Positions 13,592-23,039 of a stretch of DNA of 39,707 nt are shown piece after piece (position 1 is the first letter of the stretch; the number at the start of each line of letters is the position of its first letter). Position numbers and translations under genes: made by a program. The stretch lies in NCBI GenBank assembly GCA_017534885.1, contig JAFXVR010000066.1:1-39707 (forward strand), in the 5' to 3' direction. The notes under the pieces were generated by a model that saw only the letters and a program-made list of their open reading frames with translations, was not told where the DNA came from and made no database searches. This DNA comes from Clostridia bacterium. GTDB taxonomy: Bacteria > Bacillota > Clostridia > Christensenellales > Aristaeellaceae.

Positions 13592-15250
13592 ATGTCAGAC
13601 AGGAACCAGCGCGACGCCGGCAAGCTGGCCGTGATCTACGCCCGCTATTCCTCTCACAGCCAGAGGGACGTGTCCATCGACCAGCAGGTGAAAGCGGACC
13701 GGGAATTCGCCGAGCGCAACGATCTGAAGGTCATCGACATCTACGCCGACCGCGCTCTGACCGGCACCAACGATAACCGGCCCGAATTCCAGCGGATGAT
13801 CGCCGACGCGAAAAAGCGCGCCTTCAGCTATGTCATTGTTTATTCCCTGGACCGCTTCGCCCGCGACCGCTATGACAGCGTCGTGTACAAGCGGCAGCTG
13901 AAGGAATGCGGTGTGCGCGTCCTCAGCGCCATGGAGAACATCTCCGACGATCCGACCGGCGTTCTGATGGAATCCCTGCTGGAAGGCCTGGCCGAGTATT
14001 ACAGCCGGGAGCTGGCGACGAAGATCCGCCGGGGTCTGAACGACAACGCGGAAAAGTGCCTGGTCACCTCAGCGCTGCCGTTCGGCTACAGAAAGGGCGA
14101 GGATGGGAAGTACGCCGTCGATCCGGAAGAGGCTGCCGTCGTGAAGGAGATCTTCAGCCGCTTCCTGAACGGCGACAGCCTGGCCGGCATCGCCCGCGAT
14201 CTGAACGAGCGCGGCGTCAGAACCAAGCACAAATCCCCGTGGAACAAATCCTCGTTCAACAAGATTCTGTCCAACGAGCGGTACATCGGCTGGTACATCT
14301 ACGGTGATTACCGCATCGAGAACGGCGTCCCGGCCATCATCGACCGCTCCACCTTCTACGCCGTCCAGGAGCGCCTGAAGCTCAAAGCCAATCCACGAAA
14401 CAGCCCAATCAAGAAACGGAGGGAGAACAGCGTGTACCTGCTCACAGGAAAGGTCTTCTGCGGCCACTGCAAATCGGCCATGATCGGCAAGTCCGGCACC
14501 AGCAAAACCGGCCGTCTGTACGCCTATTACGCCTGCAAAAAACAGGTGACGGAAAAGACCTGCGACAAACAGAATGTCGGCCGTGACCATCTCGAATACC
14601 TGGTCGCCAGGGCGCTGAAGGAATACGCCCTGCAGGACGGCATGATCGAGTGGCTGGCCGACAAGTCGATCGAGTATCAGCAGAAGCACGCTGAGCCGGT
14701 GGAGCTGTCCCTGCTCAGGTCTCAGCTCAAGCAGACCGAAAGCGCGATCAAAAACCTCATGACCGCCATCGAGCAGGGAATCATCACGCCGACCACCAAG
14801 GAGCGCCTGACGGAGCTGGAAGGCCAGAAAGCTGACCTGACAGCAAAAATCGCCCTGAAGACGCCGGACAAGCTGTCCACCCTCTCCAGGGACGATATCG
14901 TCTCCGCGCTCTCCCTGGTCCGTGTCGGCGATCTGGAAGACAAGAATTACCAGGAGCTCCTGTTCAACATGTTCCTCCGGGCCGTGTACCTGTACGACGA
15001 CAAGCTGAAGATCGTCTTCAACTACACCCGCGACGGCCACAACACCGCAGAGATACCGTTCGACATCGATTCTGTCGGTAAAGAGGCAGAAGCCAGTGTT
15101 CGCCCAGGCTCTTCCAGCCTCCACTCAAGCGAAAATCCCGTCGACAGCCGGCGGGGTTTTGCTTTGTTTTTCCAAATGCCCCATCGCGTCTCCTTCAGAC
15201 ACGCAGTTTTTCGCCGGCCTGCAGGATTCGCGGCGCATGGCGCAGAATAA
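13592..15250 (+). CDS. Large serine recombinase / phage integrase
   Basis: 552 residues from ATG 13592 (GGAGGTGA upstream). The resolvase domain has YARYSSHSQ (catalytic Ser20), SIDQQ, IYADRALTGTNDNRPEFQRM and YSLDRFARDR. The recombinase domain follows (GYRKGEDGKYAV, then LNERGVRTKHKSPWNKSSF), then a zinc ribbon (FCGHCKSAM ... YACKK ... TCDKQN) and a long coiled coil near residues 390-440. It inserts and excises the prophage by att-site exchange. The final 35 residues (from about ENPVDSRRG) are encoded by a terminator-like hairpin and low-complexity DNA, so the tail is probably not ancestral. Confidence 0.92.
   Translation: MSDRNQRDAGKLAVIYARYSSHSQRDVSIDQQVKADREFAERNDLKVIDIYADRALTGTNDNRPEFQRMIADAKKRAFSYVIVYSLDRFARDRYDSVVYKRQLKECGVRVLSAMENISDDPTGVLMESLLEGLAEYYSRELATKIRRGLNDNAEKCLVTSALPFGYRKGEDGKYAVDPEEAAVVKEIFSRFLNGDSLAGIARDLNERGVRTKHKSPWNKSSFNKILSNERYIGWYIYGDYRIENGVPAIIDRSTFYAVQERLKLKANPRNSPIKKRRENSVYLLTGKVFCGHCKSAMIGKSGTSKTGRLYAYYACKKQVTEKTCDKQNVGRDHLEYLVARALKEYALQDGMIEWLADKSIEYQQKHAEPVELSLLRSQLKQTESAIKNLMTAIEQGIITPTTKERLTELEGQKADLTAKIALKTPDKLSTLSRDDIVSALSLVRVGDLEDKNYQELLFNMFLRAVYLYDDKLKIVFNYTRDGHNTAEIPFDIDSVGKEAEASVRPGSSSLHSSENPVDSRRGFALFFQMPHRVSFRHAVFRRPAGFAAHGAE
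15132..15171 (+). terminator. Terminator-like hairpin inside the integrase 3' end
   Basis: AAAATCCCG (15132-15140) pairs with CGGGGTTTT (15152-15160) with one G-T pair, followed by GCTTTGTTTTT. It has the shape of an intrinsic terminator for rightward transcription, yet the integrase frame runs on for another 90 bases. Confidence 0.5.
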
Positions 15251-15505
15251 CAGATAACAGAATCGAGGGTTAAGCTGGCTGAAAACGAGTCTTTCAGCTC
15301 CGCTCAGCGGGGCAGTCAACCGGAGGTGCACTGAGTTGAAGCATGATTTGAACGGGGTTTCCTTTGCCGCAGATGTCTCTGCTCCGCGCAAGGTCTGACA
15401 CGGACGGCACTTGCACGGAGCGGCAGCCCCCCGCGGGGAAGGGGTCGTCCGGATTGGGCTTTGCGCCGCCTGCAATCATCAGAATGAATGGTAAGGAGCA
15501 AAGCC
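15251..15505. other. Integrase-to-MFS gap, probable prophage junction
   Basis: Contains a hairpin GGCTGAAA/TTTCAGCT at about 15278-15299 and little else. No gene and no clear promoter for the MFS gene were found. A phage-chromosome junction is expected in or just left of this gap. Confidence 0.4.
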
Positions 15506-16798
15506 ATGAAAAAACTGAATACGTTGAGGGAACTGAAGAGCTTCCTGCTGCTCTGGAGCTCCCAGGCGGTGTCTTCTCTGGGCACGGCTATGACGGAATA
15601 CGCGCTGATCGTGTGGATCTACCGCCAGGAGGGGACGGCTTCCAGCACCGCGCTGCTCACCCTCTGTTCGTTTGCGCCCACCATCCTGTTCAGGTTTGCG
15701 GCCGGGGCGATCGCGGATCGCTGGGACAAAAAGCGCATCATGCTCATCGCCGACCTGTTTGCCGCCTGCGGAACGTTCAGCGTCTATTTGTTGCACGCTT
15801 TTTCAGCGCTCCAGGTCTGGCATCTGTATCTCATCAATGTGCTGCTCAGCTTCATGAACGCCTTTCAGGAGCCGGCCGCTTTTGTGGCGACCAGTCTGCT
15901 GGTGCCGGAGGCGCATTACACCAGGTCCAGCGGTCTGCAGGGCTTTTCGGGCGCCGCGGTTTCCATCCTGGCGCCGGCGCTGGGGGCGGCGCTGCTGACG
16001 TTCGGAGGGCTGAAGATCGTGCTGCTCTGCGATCTCGGCAGCTTTTTCATCGCCTTCACCGTGCTGCTGCTTTTCATCCGGATTCCGAAGGTGGAGCGCG
16101 CTGAAAAAGAGCAGAAGGAACCGTTCTGGGAAACCTGCGCGGCAGGCTTCCGCTTCCTGCGCAGCCACCCGGTGATGCTGCGGCTGATCCTGTTCATGAG
16201 CTGCGTCAACTTTCTGGCCAAGATGGGCAACGACGGCCTGCTGTCCCCCTTTGTGCTGGCGAGAACCGGAGACAATCAGCAGGTGCTGGGCGCGGTGCAG
16301 TCCTTTGTCTCCATAGGCGTGCTGGCAGGCAGCCTGATGGTCACATGGATGAAGCCGGTGAAAAACAGGCTGAAGGTGATCGGCATCAGCACGGCCCTGG
16401 TGTTCTCCGGGAATCTCTTTCAGGGCCTGTCGCGGCATCCCGCGGTATGGTGCGCGGCTGCCTTCGGTTCCTACGCCATGGCGGCGATCATGGGCGCCCA
16501 TCTGACGGTGTTCCTGCGGGAGCAGGTGCCGCTGGAAATGCAGGGCCGGGTTTTCTCCGCGGAAAGCACCCTGAAAAATGGCGCGATCCCTCTGGGCCTG
16601 TTCTTAGGCGGACTGCTGGCGGATCAGGTGTTTGAACCGCTGATGGCGGCGGACTCCCCCCTGCAGCGGGGGCTGATCCCCCTCTTCGGCGCGGGGAAGG
16701 GCGCCGGGATTGCGCTGCAGTTCTTCATCATGGGCACGCTCGGGATCCTCCTGTGCCTGGCGTATCTGAAGAGGGCGGGCGACGCCGACCACGCATGA
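15506..16798 (+). CDS. MFS transporter (macrolide/enterobactin-exporter-like)
   Basis: 430 residues with about 12 hydrophobic segments. The loop between segments 2 and 3 has AGAIADRWDKKRIMLIADL, the MFS motif A. The class fits the MFS_3 exporters (MefA or EntS relatives), which pump drugs or siderophores out with protons. ATG at 15506 has AAGGAG at eight bases; an in-frame ATG six codons upstream lies on top of this site and is less likely. The substrate is unknown. It stands alone just outside the prophage, converging on the GH5 gene. Confidence 0.85.
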   Translation: MKKLNTLRELKSFLLLWSSQAVSSLGTAMTEYALIVWIYRQEGTASSTALLTLCSFAPTILFRFAAGAIADRWDKKRIMLIADLFAACGTFSVYLLHAFSALQVWHLYLINVLLSFMNAFQEPAAFVATSLLVPEAHYTRSSGLQGFSGAAVSILAPALGAALLTFGGLKIVLLCDLGSFFIAFTVLLLFIRIPKVERAEKEQKEPFWETCAAGFRFLRSHPVMLRLILFMSCVNFLAKMGNDGLLSPFVLARTGDNQQVLGAVQSFVSIGVLAGSLMVTWMKPVKNRLKVIGISTALVFSGNLFQGLSRHPAVWCAAAFGSYAMAAIMGAHLTVFLREQVPLEMQGRVFSAESTLKNGAIPLGLFLGGLLADQVFEPLMAADSPLQRGLIPLFGAGKGAGIALQFFIMGTLGILLCLAYLKRAGDADHA

Positions 16799-16805
16799 CC
16801 GCAAA

Positions 16806-16872
16806 AAAACGTGTGACCAGGGACATGGGGCTGCGTCTTCCGGCGCAGCGGCGGCCTCTGGTCACACGTTTT
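16806..16872. terminator. Strong bidirectional terminator
   Basis: AAAACGTGTGACCAG (16806-16820) and CTGGTCACACGTTTT (16858-16872) are a perfect 15-base inverted repeat with an inner hairpin (GCTGCG/CGCAGC). A-run left and T-run right fit termination of both converging genes. Confidence 0.85.
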
Positions 16873-16885
16873 CAGCTGGACGGTT

Positions 16886-18649
16886 TCACTTCTTCGGCCC
16901 GTAGACAAAGGTCACTTCGATGCGCTCCAGTTGGCTGAAGGCGGCATCGCTGCGGTCAAGGACCGTGGGGGAGATGCTGATGTTGGGGCCGTACAGGACG
17001 CGGGCGTCGTCGGGCAGGGCGGTGACCCACTCGTTGAAGAGATTGGTGCGGGTGCAGGTGCCGTCGTCGCTGGTGGTGTAGGGCCGACCCTTCAGGGAGA
17101 AGGGCTCGCCGTTGAGCTTCAGCTCCTGGATGTGGATCGCCCAGCCGGGGCGGAGGATCTCGCCGTTGGCAATGCCGATGGCCGCGAAGGCCACACCGTT
17201 GGAATACCCCTTGTCCGTGCCGGTGAAGTCCAATGACACCGTGTAGGTGCCCTCGCCGCTGATCACCGCGTCCACGGGCACAAGGCCGGGGGTCATGGAG
17301 TCCGGGTTGTACTGGTCGCCCACGGAGTAGGAGATCGCCCAGTCGCCGCTGGACCACATGATCCAAGCCACGCTCTCGCCCTCAGCCGCTTCCGGCGCGT
17401 CCGTCCGGAAGGTGGTGGGCGCCGAGGCCGCGGCTGCCGCGATGGAGGCCAGGGCCGCTTCCCGAACCTCCGCGTAATCCCCCTCTAAGGCGGCGCGGCG
17501 GAGGCTGTACAGGTCAGCCAGCCCGCTGTCCACAAACTGCAGCTTCCTCCGGTCATAGAAGCAGGAGGTGTCCCAGAGCACGGGACAGCAGTCGTAGGCG
17601 TCGCAGAGGTCGAGGAAATAGCTGTGGTAGACCGCGGTGCCCTCCTTGAGGACGCCGTCGCTGCCGGGCAGCACGCCGTATTCGCCGATCACCACGCCGA
17701 TGCCCTGGGCGGTGAATTTGGACATCATGCGGATCTCTTTTTCCAGGGCGTCATAGTCTTTGGCCAAGCCCCAGGGGGTGGCCGAGGCGGCCGAGGAAGC
17801 CCCGCAGTAGGACCAGGGGCTGTAACAGTGCACGGAGATCAGCAGCCTGTCCTCCGCGATGTCCCGGGGCATCACAAAGCGGCTGTCGCAGGTCTGGGCG
17901 ATGTTGGTGCCGTAACCGGGGATCAGCAGGAAACGGCTGGCGTTGAAGCCGCCCGTGGCCCGCACGGCGTCTACAAAGGCCTGGTTCACCTGATTGGCCA
18001 GGGCATAGCGCTGATTGTCCGTCAGGTAGGTGTCGATGGAATCCGAGCAGTACAGGGGGCTGTTCTCGTCGAAGCGCGCGCCGATCTCCTCGTTGGCGCC
18101 CTCAAAGATCACATGCTCGTCATAGGGCTCAAAACGCCGGGCGATCTGCGTCCACATGCCCGCATAGGCCTCCATGGCTAAGGCGCGGGTTTCAGCCGAC
18201 TCAGAGCCGAACATGCCGTACCAGCCGCCGTCCCAGTGGTCGTTGATGAGGACGTACATCCCCTCGTCCACCGCCCAGGAGACGATCTCCTCCACCCGGT
18301 CCAGGTAGGCGGGGCTGATGGTGTAATCCCCCTGCCTGGCCAGGTCGGTGGCGTTGGTCATCCAGGCCACCGGGATGCGCAGGGTGTCGAAGCCGGCCTC
18401 CTTCAGCCCGTGGATCATCTCCCGGGTGGTGACCGGCTGCCCCCACAGGGTCTCATAGTAGGCGGGATCGTCCGTGGTGTGGCCGTACTGGGCGCCGTTG
18501 TTGCAGGCCTCCATGGTGTTGCCCAGGTTGGTGCCGTTGCCCATCAGCCGGGTCAGCTCCACGCTGGAGGGCAGACCGTCCGCGCCGGCAGGGGATGCGC
18601 ATAAGAAAAACCCCAGGAACAGGGCGAAAAAGCAGGCAATCGTTTTCAT
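16886..18649 (-). CDS. Secreted GH5 glycanase with C-terminal binding module
   Basis: 587 residues from ATG 18649 (GGGAGGT upstream). Residues 1-23 are a signal peptide ending near SPAGADG. The GH5 barrel (about 30-380) shows GNGTNLGNTMEA, RIPVAW, NDHWDGGW, FEGANEE with acid/base Glu187, SVHCYSPW with His274/Tyr276, and IGEYG with nucleophile Glu323. After a linker, residues 425-587 form a module (AWIMWSSGDWAISYS..., YTTSDDGTCTRTNLFNEWV) homologous to the repeats in the 23158-25149 protein. It should cleave beta-1,4-glucan or a related polymer outside the cell. Last gene of the transport operon; exact substrate unknown. Confidence 0.92.
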   Translation of the reverse strand: MKTIACFFALFLGFFLCASPAGADGLPSSVELTRLMGNGTNLGNTMEACNNGAQYGHTTDDPAYYETLWGQPVTTREMIHGLKEAGFDTLRIPVAWMTNATDLARQGDYTISPAYLDRVEEIVSWAVDEGMYVLINDHWDGGWYGMFGSESAETRALAMEAYAGMWTQIARRFEPYDEHVIFEGANEEIGARFDENSPLYCSDSIDTYLTDNQRYALANQVNQAFVDAVRATGGFNASRFLLIPGYGTNIAQTCDSRFVMPRDIAEDRLLISVHCYSPWSYCGASSAASATPWGLAKDYDALEKEIRMMSKFTAQGIGVVIGEYGVLPGSDGVLKEGTAVYHSYFLDLCDAYDCCPVLWDTSCFYDRRKLQFVDSGLADLYSLRRAALEGDYAEVREAALASIAAAAASAPTTFRTDAPEAAEGESVAWIMWSSGDWAISYSVGDQYNPDSMTPGLVPVDAVISGEGTYTVSLDFTGTDKGYSNGVAFAAIGIANGEILRPGWAIHIQELKLNGEPFSLKGRPYTTSDDGTCTRTNLFNEWVTALPDDARVLYGPNISISPTVLDRSDAAFSQLERIEVTFVYGPKK

Positions 18650-18740
18650 GAACCGTGACCTCCCGTCCGCAGGCAAAGCGCGGGGGAAGGGAAGCTGTTT
18701 CCGTGCGGACAGGGCTTCCCTTCCCCCTTTTGCATGTTCT

Positions 18741-20510
18741 TTATTCAACCGTTACCGCGGCCTGAGCCTGCTGGGCGGCCCAGCAGAGGGCGGCCTGCTC
18801 CTCGCACCAGGCGACGCAGTCGTCATAGCCGTAATTCCGGCAGTCCTTCAGCATCTGGCTGACGTGATAGTTGAACTCGCCGTCGTTCTTGGCGTAGATC
18901 GCGCGCCAGCTGTAGGTCTTCACCGCCGTCTGGATCTGGCTCCACTTGGTGTCCAGCACCTGGTCGCGCACCGCCGGGGCATAGGTGCCCTTGTCCAGCA
19001 TCACCTTGTAGGGATGGTTCTCCAGGTACTGCTGGGTGGAGGCGGCGTTGGCCCAGTCGCACCAGGCCTGCTGGATGGGCTTCAGATCGGCGCTCAGCAC
19101 GCTGACCCAGCCGGACTTGTCCAGGGTTTCGGTCAGCTTGCTGTCGGGGTTCTGCTGGCTGGAGGTCAGGGTGGTGTTGTTGATCTGCAGGGCGCCGTCG
19201 TTGTAGGTGCCGCTCTGGGGATACTCCCGGCCGGTGCGGGGACCCACCAGCACGGTGCCGGTCATGTCATAGGAGGGATCCGCGTTGGTCTTCAAGCCCA
19301 GCTCGGTGAAGTACGCGCCGCCCGCCTCGTTGTAATCCCAGGTGAGCCCCTTGGGGCCGTACCACATGGTCATGCTGCCCTCGGGGGTGGCCAGGTAGTC
19401 GATGATCGCCAGGCAGAGCTCCGGGTACTCCGCGTCCGCGCCGACGGTCCAGATGCGGTTGCCGCCGGTCAGGCTCAGGCCGTAGGAGATGGGCGTGGCC
19501 TCCTCGGGGATGATGGTGTACATGTACTTCCCGGCGTCCAGGTGTTCGGTGGTGTTGTAGATCGAGGAGCCGGAGAAGTTGAAGATGGACCAGAAGGTGC
19601 CGCCGGCCTTGACCTTCTCGCCCATGGTGGTGTAGGTCTGGCTGGCGGAGTTGGGGTCCAGCAGGCCTTCGCGGTAGAGGGTGTTGAAGAACTTCAGGCA
19701 GGTGAGGTACAGACCGCCCTCCTGCAGGCAGCCCTGGAACTCGCCGGTCTCGGTGCTGATCAGGCCCAGCTCAAACTCGTCCCAGCCGTAGTAGGCGGTG
19801 GCCAGGGACTTGACATACATCACCATGTTGCCGTCCCAGTCGGGCCAGATGGAGGTGGCGTAAGTCTCGTTGCCGTTCTCGTCCTTCGGGCAGAGCTCCT
19901 TCATCTGCTTGAAGAGCTCCACCAGGCCGTCCAGGTCTTTGACCTCCGGGCAGCCCAGCTGCTGGTAGAGATCCCAGCGGATGTCCCAGGTGTAGAAGAA
20001 GTTCTCATGGCTGCCGCTCTTGAGCGCCACATTGTGGCCGAAGCCATGGATCTTGCCGTCGCCGCTCTTGGCGCGGTTGGCCTCCAGGGCTATCTGGTAG
20101 TTCTGCCACACATAGGGGGCGTACTCCTCGCAGAGGCCGTCCTCCTCCCAGTCCAGCAGCAGACCCTGCTGCACCGCGGCCTGGTACTTGTCGCCGTCCG
20201 CGCCCCACACCACGATGTCGCCCAGGTTCTTGCTCTGCATCCGGGTGGCGTAGGTGCCGTCGGATTCCGGGATGATGTTGATGCGGACGTTGAACTTGTC
20301 CAGCAGCAGGTCGGCGCTCCAGTGGGACTGGATGCCGCTGTAATTGGCCAGCTGGCTGTACACGTTGATGGTGATCGGCTCGCCGTCGTACACGCCGATG
20401 TCTGCCAGCTTGGCGTAGATGTCATCCTCTTCCGCCGCGGCAGCGCCGAGGCTGCCCAGGGTCGAAAGCGCCAGGCTCAGCGCTAAGATGAGTGCCCAGA
20501 TCTTTTTCAT
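18741..20510 (-). CDS. Extracellular sugar-binding protein, ABC system
   Basis: 589 residues, typical of the large family 1 (LplA-like) solute-binding proteins. The signal peptide (MKKIWALILALSLALSTLG...AAAAEED) has no lipobox cysteine, unlike most Firmicute binding proteins, so the mature protein might be released or held by other means. The rest shows the two-lobe pattern, e.g. GDIVVWGADGDKYQ, WPDWDGNMVMYVKSLA, and a C-terminal Asp/Glu/Trp-rich part. It is cotranscribed with two permeases and the GH5 enzyme, implying capture of oligosaccharides produced outside. Start 20510 is behind AGGAATCC, a weak but acceptable site. Confidence 0.88.
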   Translation of the reverse strand: MKKIWALILALSLALSTLGSLGAAAAEEDDIYAKLADIGVYDGEPITINVYSQLANYSGIQSHWSADLLLDKFNVRINIIPESDGTYATRMQSKNLGDIVVWGADGDKYQAAVQQGLLLDWEEDGLCEEYAPYVWQNYQIALEANRAKSGDGKIHGFGHNVALKSGSHENFFYTWDIRWDLYQQLGCPEVKDLDGLVELFKQMKELCPKDENGNETYATSIWPDWDGNMVMYVKSLATAYYGWDEFELGLISTETGEFQGCLQEGGLYLTCLKFFNTLYREGLLDPNSASQTYTTMGEKVKAGGTFWSIFNFSGSSIYNTTEHLDAGKYMYTIIPEEATPISYGLSLTGGNRIWTVGADAEYPELCLAIIDYLATPEGSMTMWYGPKGLTWDYNEAGGAYFTELGLKTNADPSYDMTGTVLVGPRTGREYPQSGTYNDGALQINNTTLTSSQQNPDSKLTETLDKSGWVSVLSADLKPIQQAWCDWANAASTQQYLENHPYKVMLDKGTYAPAVRDQVLDTKWSQIQTAVKTYSWRAIYAKNDGEFNYHVSQMLKDCRNYGYDDCVAWCEEQAALCWAAQQAQAAVTVE

Positions 20511-20573
20511 GCGGATTCCTCCAATATCAGAATCAGATTGATGCGGGGACGGACTGCGGCAGAACAGGCCGGT

Positions 20574-21530
20574 TCAGCCCTTCACCGCGCCTAACATGAT
20601 GCCCTTGACGAAATAGCGCTGCATAAAGGGATAGACCATCAGGATCGGGATGATGGAAACCATGGAGACCGTGTACTGGATGACGCGCTGGTTCAGCATG
20701 CTCTGGGCGGCCTGCTCGCTCACCTGCCCGCCCTGGCTCATCATCGCGCCGAGGTTGGAGGAGGAGTTCAGGTAGATGTACAGGCGGTGCTGAAGGGTGT
20801 ACAGGTCCGGCCGGTTGTTCATCAGCAGCAGGGAATCCTGGAAGGAATTCCAGTTGCCCACCGCGCCGAAGATGGCGATGGTGGCCAGGATGGGGATGGA
20901 GAGGGGCAGGATGATCTTCAGCCACACCTTGACTGTGCTCGCGCCGTCGATGATCGCGCTCTCCTCCAGGGAAGCGGGGATGCTCTCGATGTAGGTCTTG
21001 ACCAGGATGATGTTGTAGGGGGCCACCATGCCCGGGATGATGTAGGCCATGAAGTTGTCGGTCAGGCCCATCATCAGCATGTTCATGTACCAGGGCACCA
21101 GGCCGGCATTGAAATACATGGTGATGACCAGAAAGCGGTACCAGAGGGAGCGCTTCCACATCTTCTGCTTGGTGACCAGGTAGCCAGCCCAGGCGCTGGT
21201 GATGACCATCAGCGCGGTGCCGATGATGGTGCGGGCGATGGTGACCAGGACGCTTGAGCCCAGATCCTGCACGTTGCGCAGCGCTACATAGTTGTTCAGC
21301 TGCACCCCGAACACCGGCAGATTGTCAGCCCCCTTCAGCATGGGGAAGAAGTTCACCCGGCCGCTGGTCACCAGATCGTTGTCGGAGATGGTGTTGATCA
21401 GCAGATAGTAGAAGGGGAAGATGCAGATGAAGGTGAATATGCAGAAGAAGATGATGACAGCGATGTCGAACACCCAGTCTCCCGCCGTCCGCCTGATGTG
21501 CATGGCGGCTGCTTTTTCTTTCCTGCTCAT
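20574..21530 (-). CDS. Sugar ABC permease, LplC/YtcP type
   Basis: 318 residues, six membrane segments. The EAA loop reads EESAIIDGASTVKVWLKIILPL, and the C-terminus ends in YFVKGIMLGAVKG, both typical of the second permease in these systems. It forms the translocation channel together with the following permease and a cytoplasmic ATPase; no ATPase gene is in the window, so a shared MsmX-type subunit is likely. The start has GGCGAAGATC upstream. Gap to the binding protein: 63 bases. Confidence 0.9.
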   Translation of the reverse strand: MSRKEKAAAMHIRRTAGDWVFDIAVIIFFCIFTFICIFPFYYLLINTISDNDLVTSGRVNFFPMLKGADNLPVFGVQLNNYVALRNVQDLGSSVLVTIARTIIGTALMVITSAWAGYLVTKQKMWKRSLWYRFLVITMYFNAGLVPWYMNMLMMGLTDNFMAYIIPGMVAPYNIILVKTYIESIPASLEESAIIDGASTVKVWLKIILPLSIPILATIAIFGAVGNWNSFQDSLLLMNNRPDLYTLQHRLYIYLNSSSNLGAMMSQGGQVSEQAAQSMLNQRVIQYTVSMVSIIPILMVYPFMQRYFVKGIMLGAVKG

Positions 21531-21545
21531 GATCTTCGCCTCCCC

Positions 21546-23039
21546 TCAGATGATGCTCTCGCCGCGGATGGCCTTTGAAATGCCGTTGGCGGCGAAGAGC
21601 AGGGTAATGCCGATCAGAGACTTGGAAACGCCGACCACGGTGCTCAGGGAGATACGGTTCTGGCCGATGCCGATGTTGTACACGTACAGGTCCAGCACCT
21701 CGATCACGTCTTTGTTCATGGCGTTGGAGAAGACCAGGTACTGCTCCATGCCGTTGGACAGGATGCCGGCGATGGACATCAGCAGCAGCACGCAGTAGGT
21801 GGGAATCAGCCCCGGTATGGTGATGTGCCAGATGCAGCGGAAGCGGTTGGCGCCGTCCACCTTGGCGGCCTCATAGAGCTGCTGATCGATGCCCGCGATG
21901 CCCGCGATGTACACGATGGCGCTCCAGCCCACACCCTTCCAGGTGCCCCAGAGCAGCATTTTCAGCCAGGTGTGATCCGCCACCTGCAGATAGTTGGTGT
22001 TGGCGCCCTCCATGTGCATGATGTTTGTCAGGAAGCTGTTGATGAAGCCGTCCGTGGAGAAGATGCAGATGGCGATGGCGTACACCAGCACCCAGGAGAT
22101 GAAGTTGGGGATGGTGGTGAAGGTCTGCACAAAGCGCTGGAATTTGGTGCTCCTCACCTCGGCCAGCAGCACGGCGAAGGCGATGGGCAGCCAGGAGGTG
22201 GCGATGCCCAGGCCGCTCATGATCAGGGTATTGCGCAGCACCCGCAGCAGGTCCCGGGTGGTGGCGGGATCGGTGAAGAGGAAGGAGAACCACTTGAAGC
22301 CCACGTAGTTCTCCGGGCCGATGGTGCCGCCCGGCGTGTAGTCAAAAAAGGCAAAGCGCCAGCCCCAGATGGGGAGGTAGGCGAAGATGAAGGCCAGCAG
22401 GATGACCGGCAGCATCATCAGGAAGAGCCGGTACTTTTCCTCCATCTCCATTTTCGCCGAGGCGTCCCGGACCTTGCCGGCCGCCAGGAAGGCCGCTCCC
22501 GCCGAGAGAAAGAGCAGGGCGGCGAGGGCGCAAAAAAACCAGAAGCCAGCGGGGACCATCAGCTTGATGGTGTCCAGCTTGCCGACTTCCTCGCCGTGGG
22601 CGAGCATGCTGGTGTAAGCGCTGCGGATCAGGTACAGGCCTGCCGCCATGACCGGCGCGCCAATGAGGGGCAGGATCAGCCCCCTGCGGCGCATCTTGTG
22701 GTTGCCCAGGCTCATGCAGCCGCCGGCGGCGCAGGCGATCACGCCCGCCATGACCACGCAGCAGGCGATCATCAGCAGATGGATGTCCGTATCCCGGATC
22801 CACTGGGAGCGCAGGATGCGGCCCATGCTGTTGGTGATGGTGCCATAACTGACGCCGGTGGTGAAAAGGCTGGCCGCCTCGTTGATCTTCTCGCTGACGC
22901 GGCCGGGATTGACCGGGGGAAAGAAGAGCGCGAGCCCGGTGATCAGCGCAATCAGGCGGAATACCCACAGGGGAATCCGCTGGGCCAGGGTCTGCGCTTC
23001 CTCCGCCGGGCCGGCGCTTCTTTGGATGCTTGCCTGCAA
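21546..23039 (-). CDS. Sugar ABC permease, LplB type, with extra N-terminal membrane domain
   Basis: About 497 residues from TTG 23039 (AAGGGA about 11 bases away); a GTG at 23048 is possible. The C-terminal 300 residues are the permease proper with EAAKVDGANRFRCIWHITIPG as EAA loop. The N-terminal ~200 residues add about four hydrophobic segments (around FRLIALITGLALFF, LLMIACCVVMAGVIACAAG, LILPLIGAPVMAAGLYLI and FWFFCALAALLFL), absent from ordinary LplB proteins of about 300 residues. The extension's function is unknown. It lies between the module-array protein and LplC in one operon. Confidence 0.85.
   Translation of the reverse strand: MQASIQRSAGPAEEAQTLAQRIPLWVFRLIALITGLALFFPPVNPGRVSEKINEAASLFTTGVSYGTITNSMGRILRSQWIRDTDIHLLMIACCVVMAGVIACAAGGCMSLGNHKMRRRGLILPLIGAPVMAAGLYLIRSAYTSMLAHGEEVGKLDTIKLMVPAGFWFFCALAALLFLSAGAAFLAAGKVRDASAKMEMEEKYRLFLMMLPVILLAFIFAYLPIWGWRFAFFDYTPGGTIGPENYVGFKWFSFLFTDPATTRDLLRVLRNTLIMSGLGIATSWLPIAFAVLLAEVRSTKFQRFVQTFTTIPNFISWVLVYAIAICIFSTDGFINSFLTNIMHMEGANTNYLQVADHTWLKMLLWGTWKGVGWSAIVYIAGIAGIDQQLYEAAKVDGANRFRCIWHITIPGLIPTYCVLLLMSIAGILSNGMEQYLVFSNAMNKDVIEVLDLYVYNIGIGQNRISLSTVVGVSKSLIGITLLFAANGISKAIRGESII

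Larger units (their letters stand above)
1..15250. mobile_element. Prophage, partial (early region, immunity switch and integrase)
   Basis: A continuous block of phage-type genes: a leftward early operon (window start to 12.34 kb) with recombination and replication genes, a Cro/repressor divergent switch, and a serine integrase reading outward. Genes overlap by 1-4 bases in many places, as in phage early operons. Capsid, tail, terminase and lysis genes are absent from the window, so the rest must lie to the left or be lost. The right edge is inferred to lie close to the integrase 3' end, because ordinary chromosomal genes (an MFS exporter, a glycan operon) follow. Confidence 0.85.

Noticed and set aside
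1..15250. Intact inducible prophage
   Set aside because: No virion, packaging or lysis genes are visible in the window, so completeness cannot be claimed.
15251..15505. A tRNA attachment site next to the integrase
   Set aside because: No tRNA-like sequence is present; large serine integrases usually do not use tRNA genes.
18474..20486. 670-codon plus-strand frame opposite the binding protein
   Set aside because: Antisense shadow; it lacks a ribosome site and has biased low-complexity composition.
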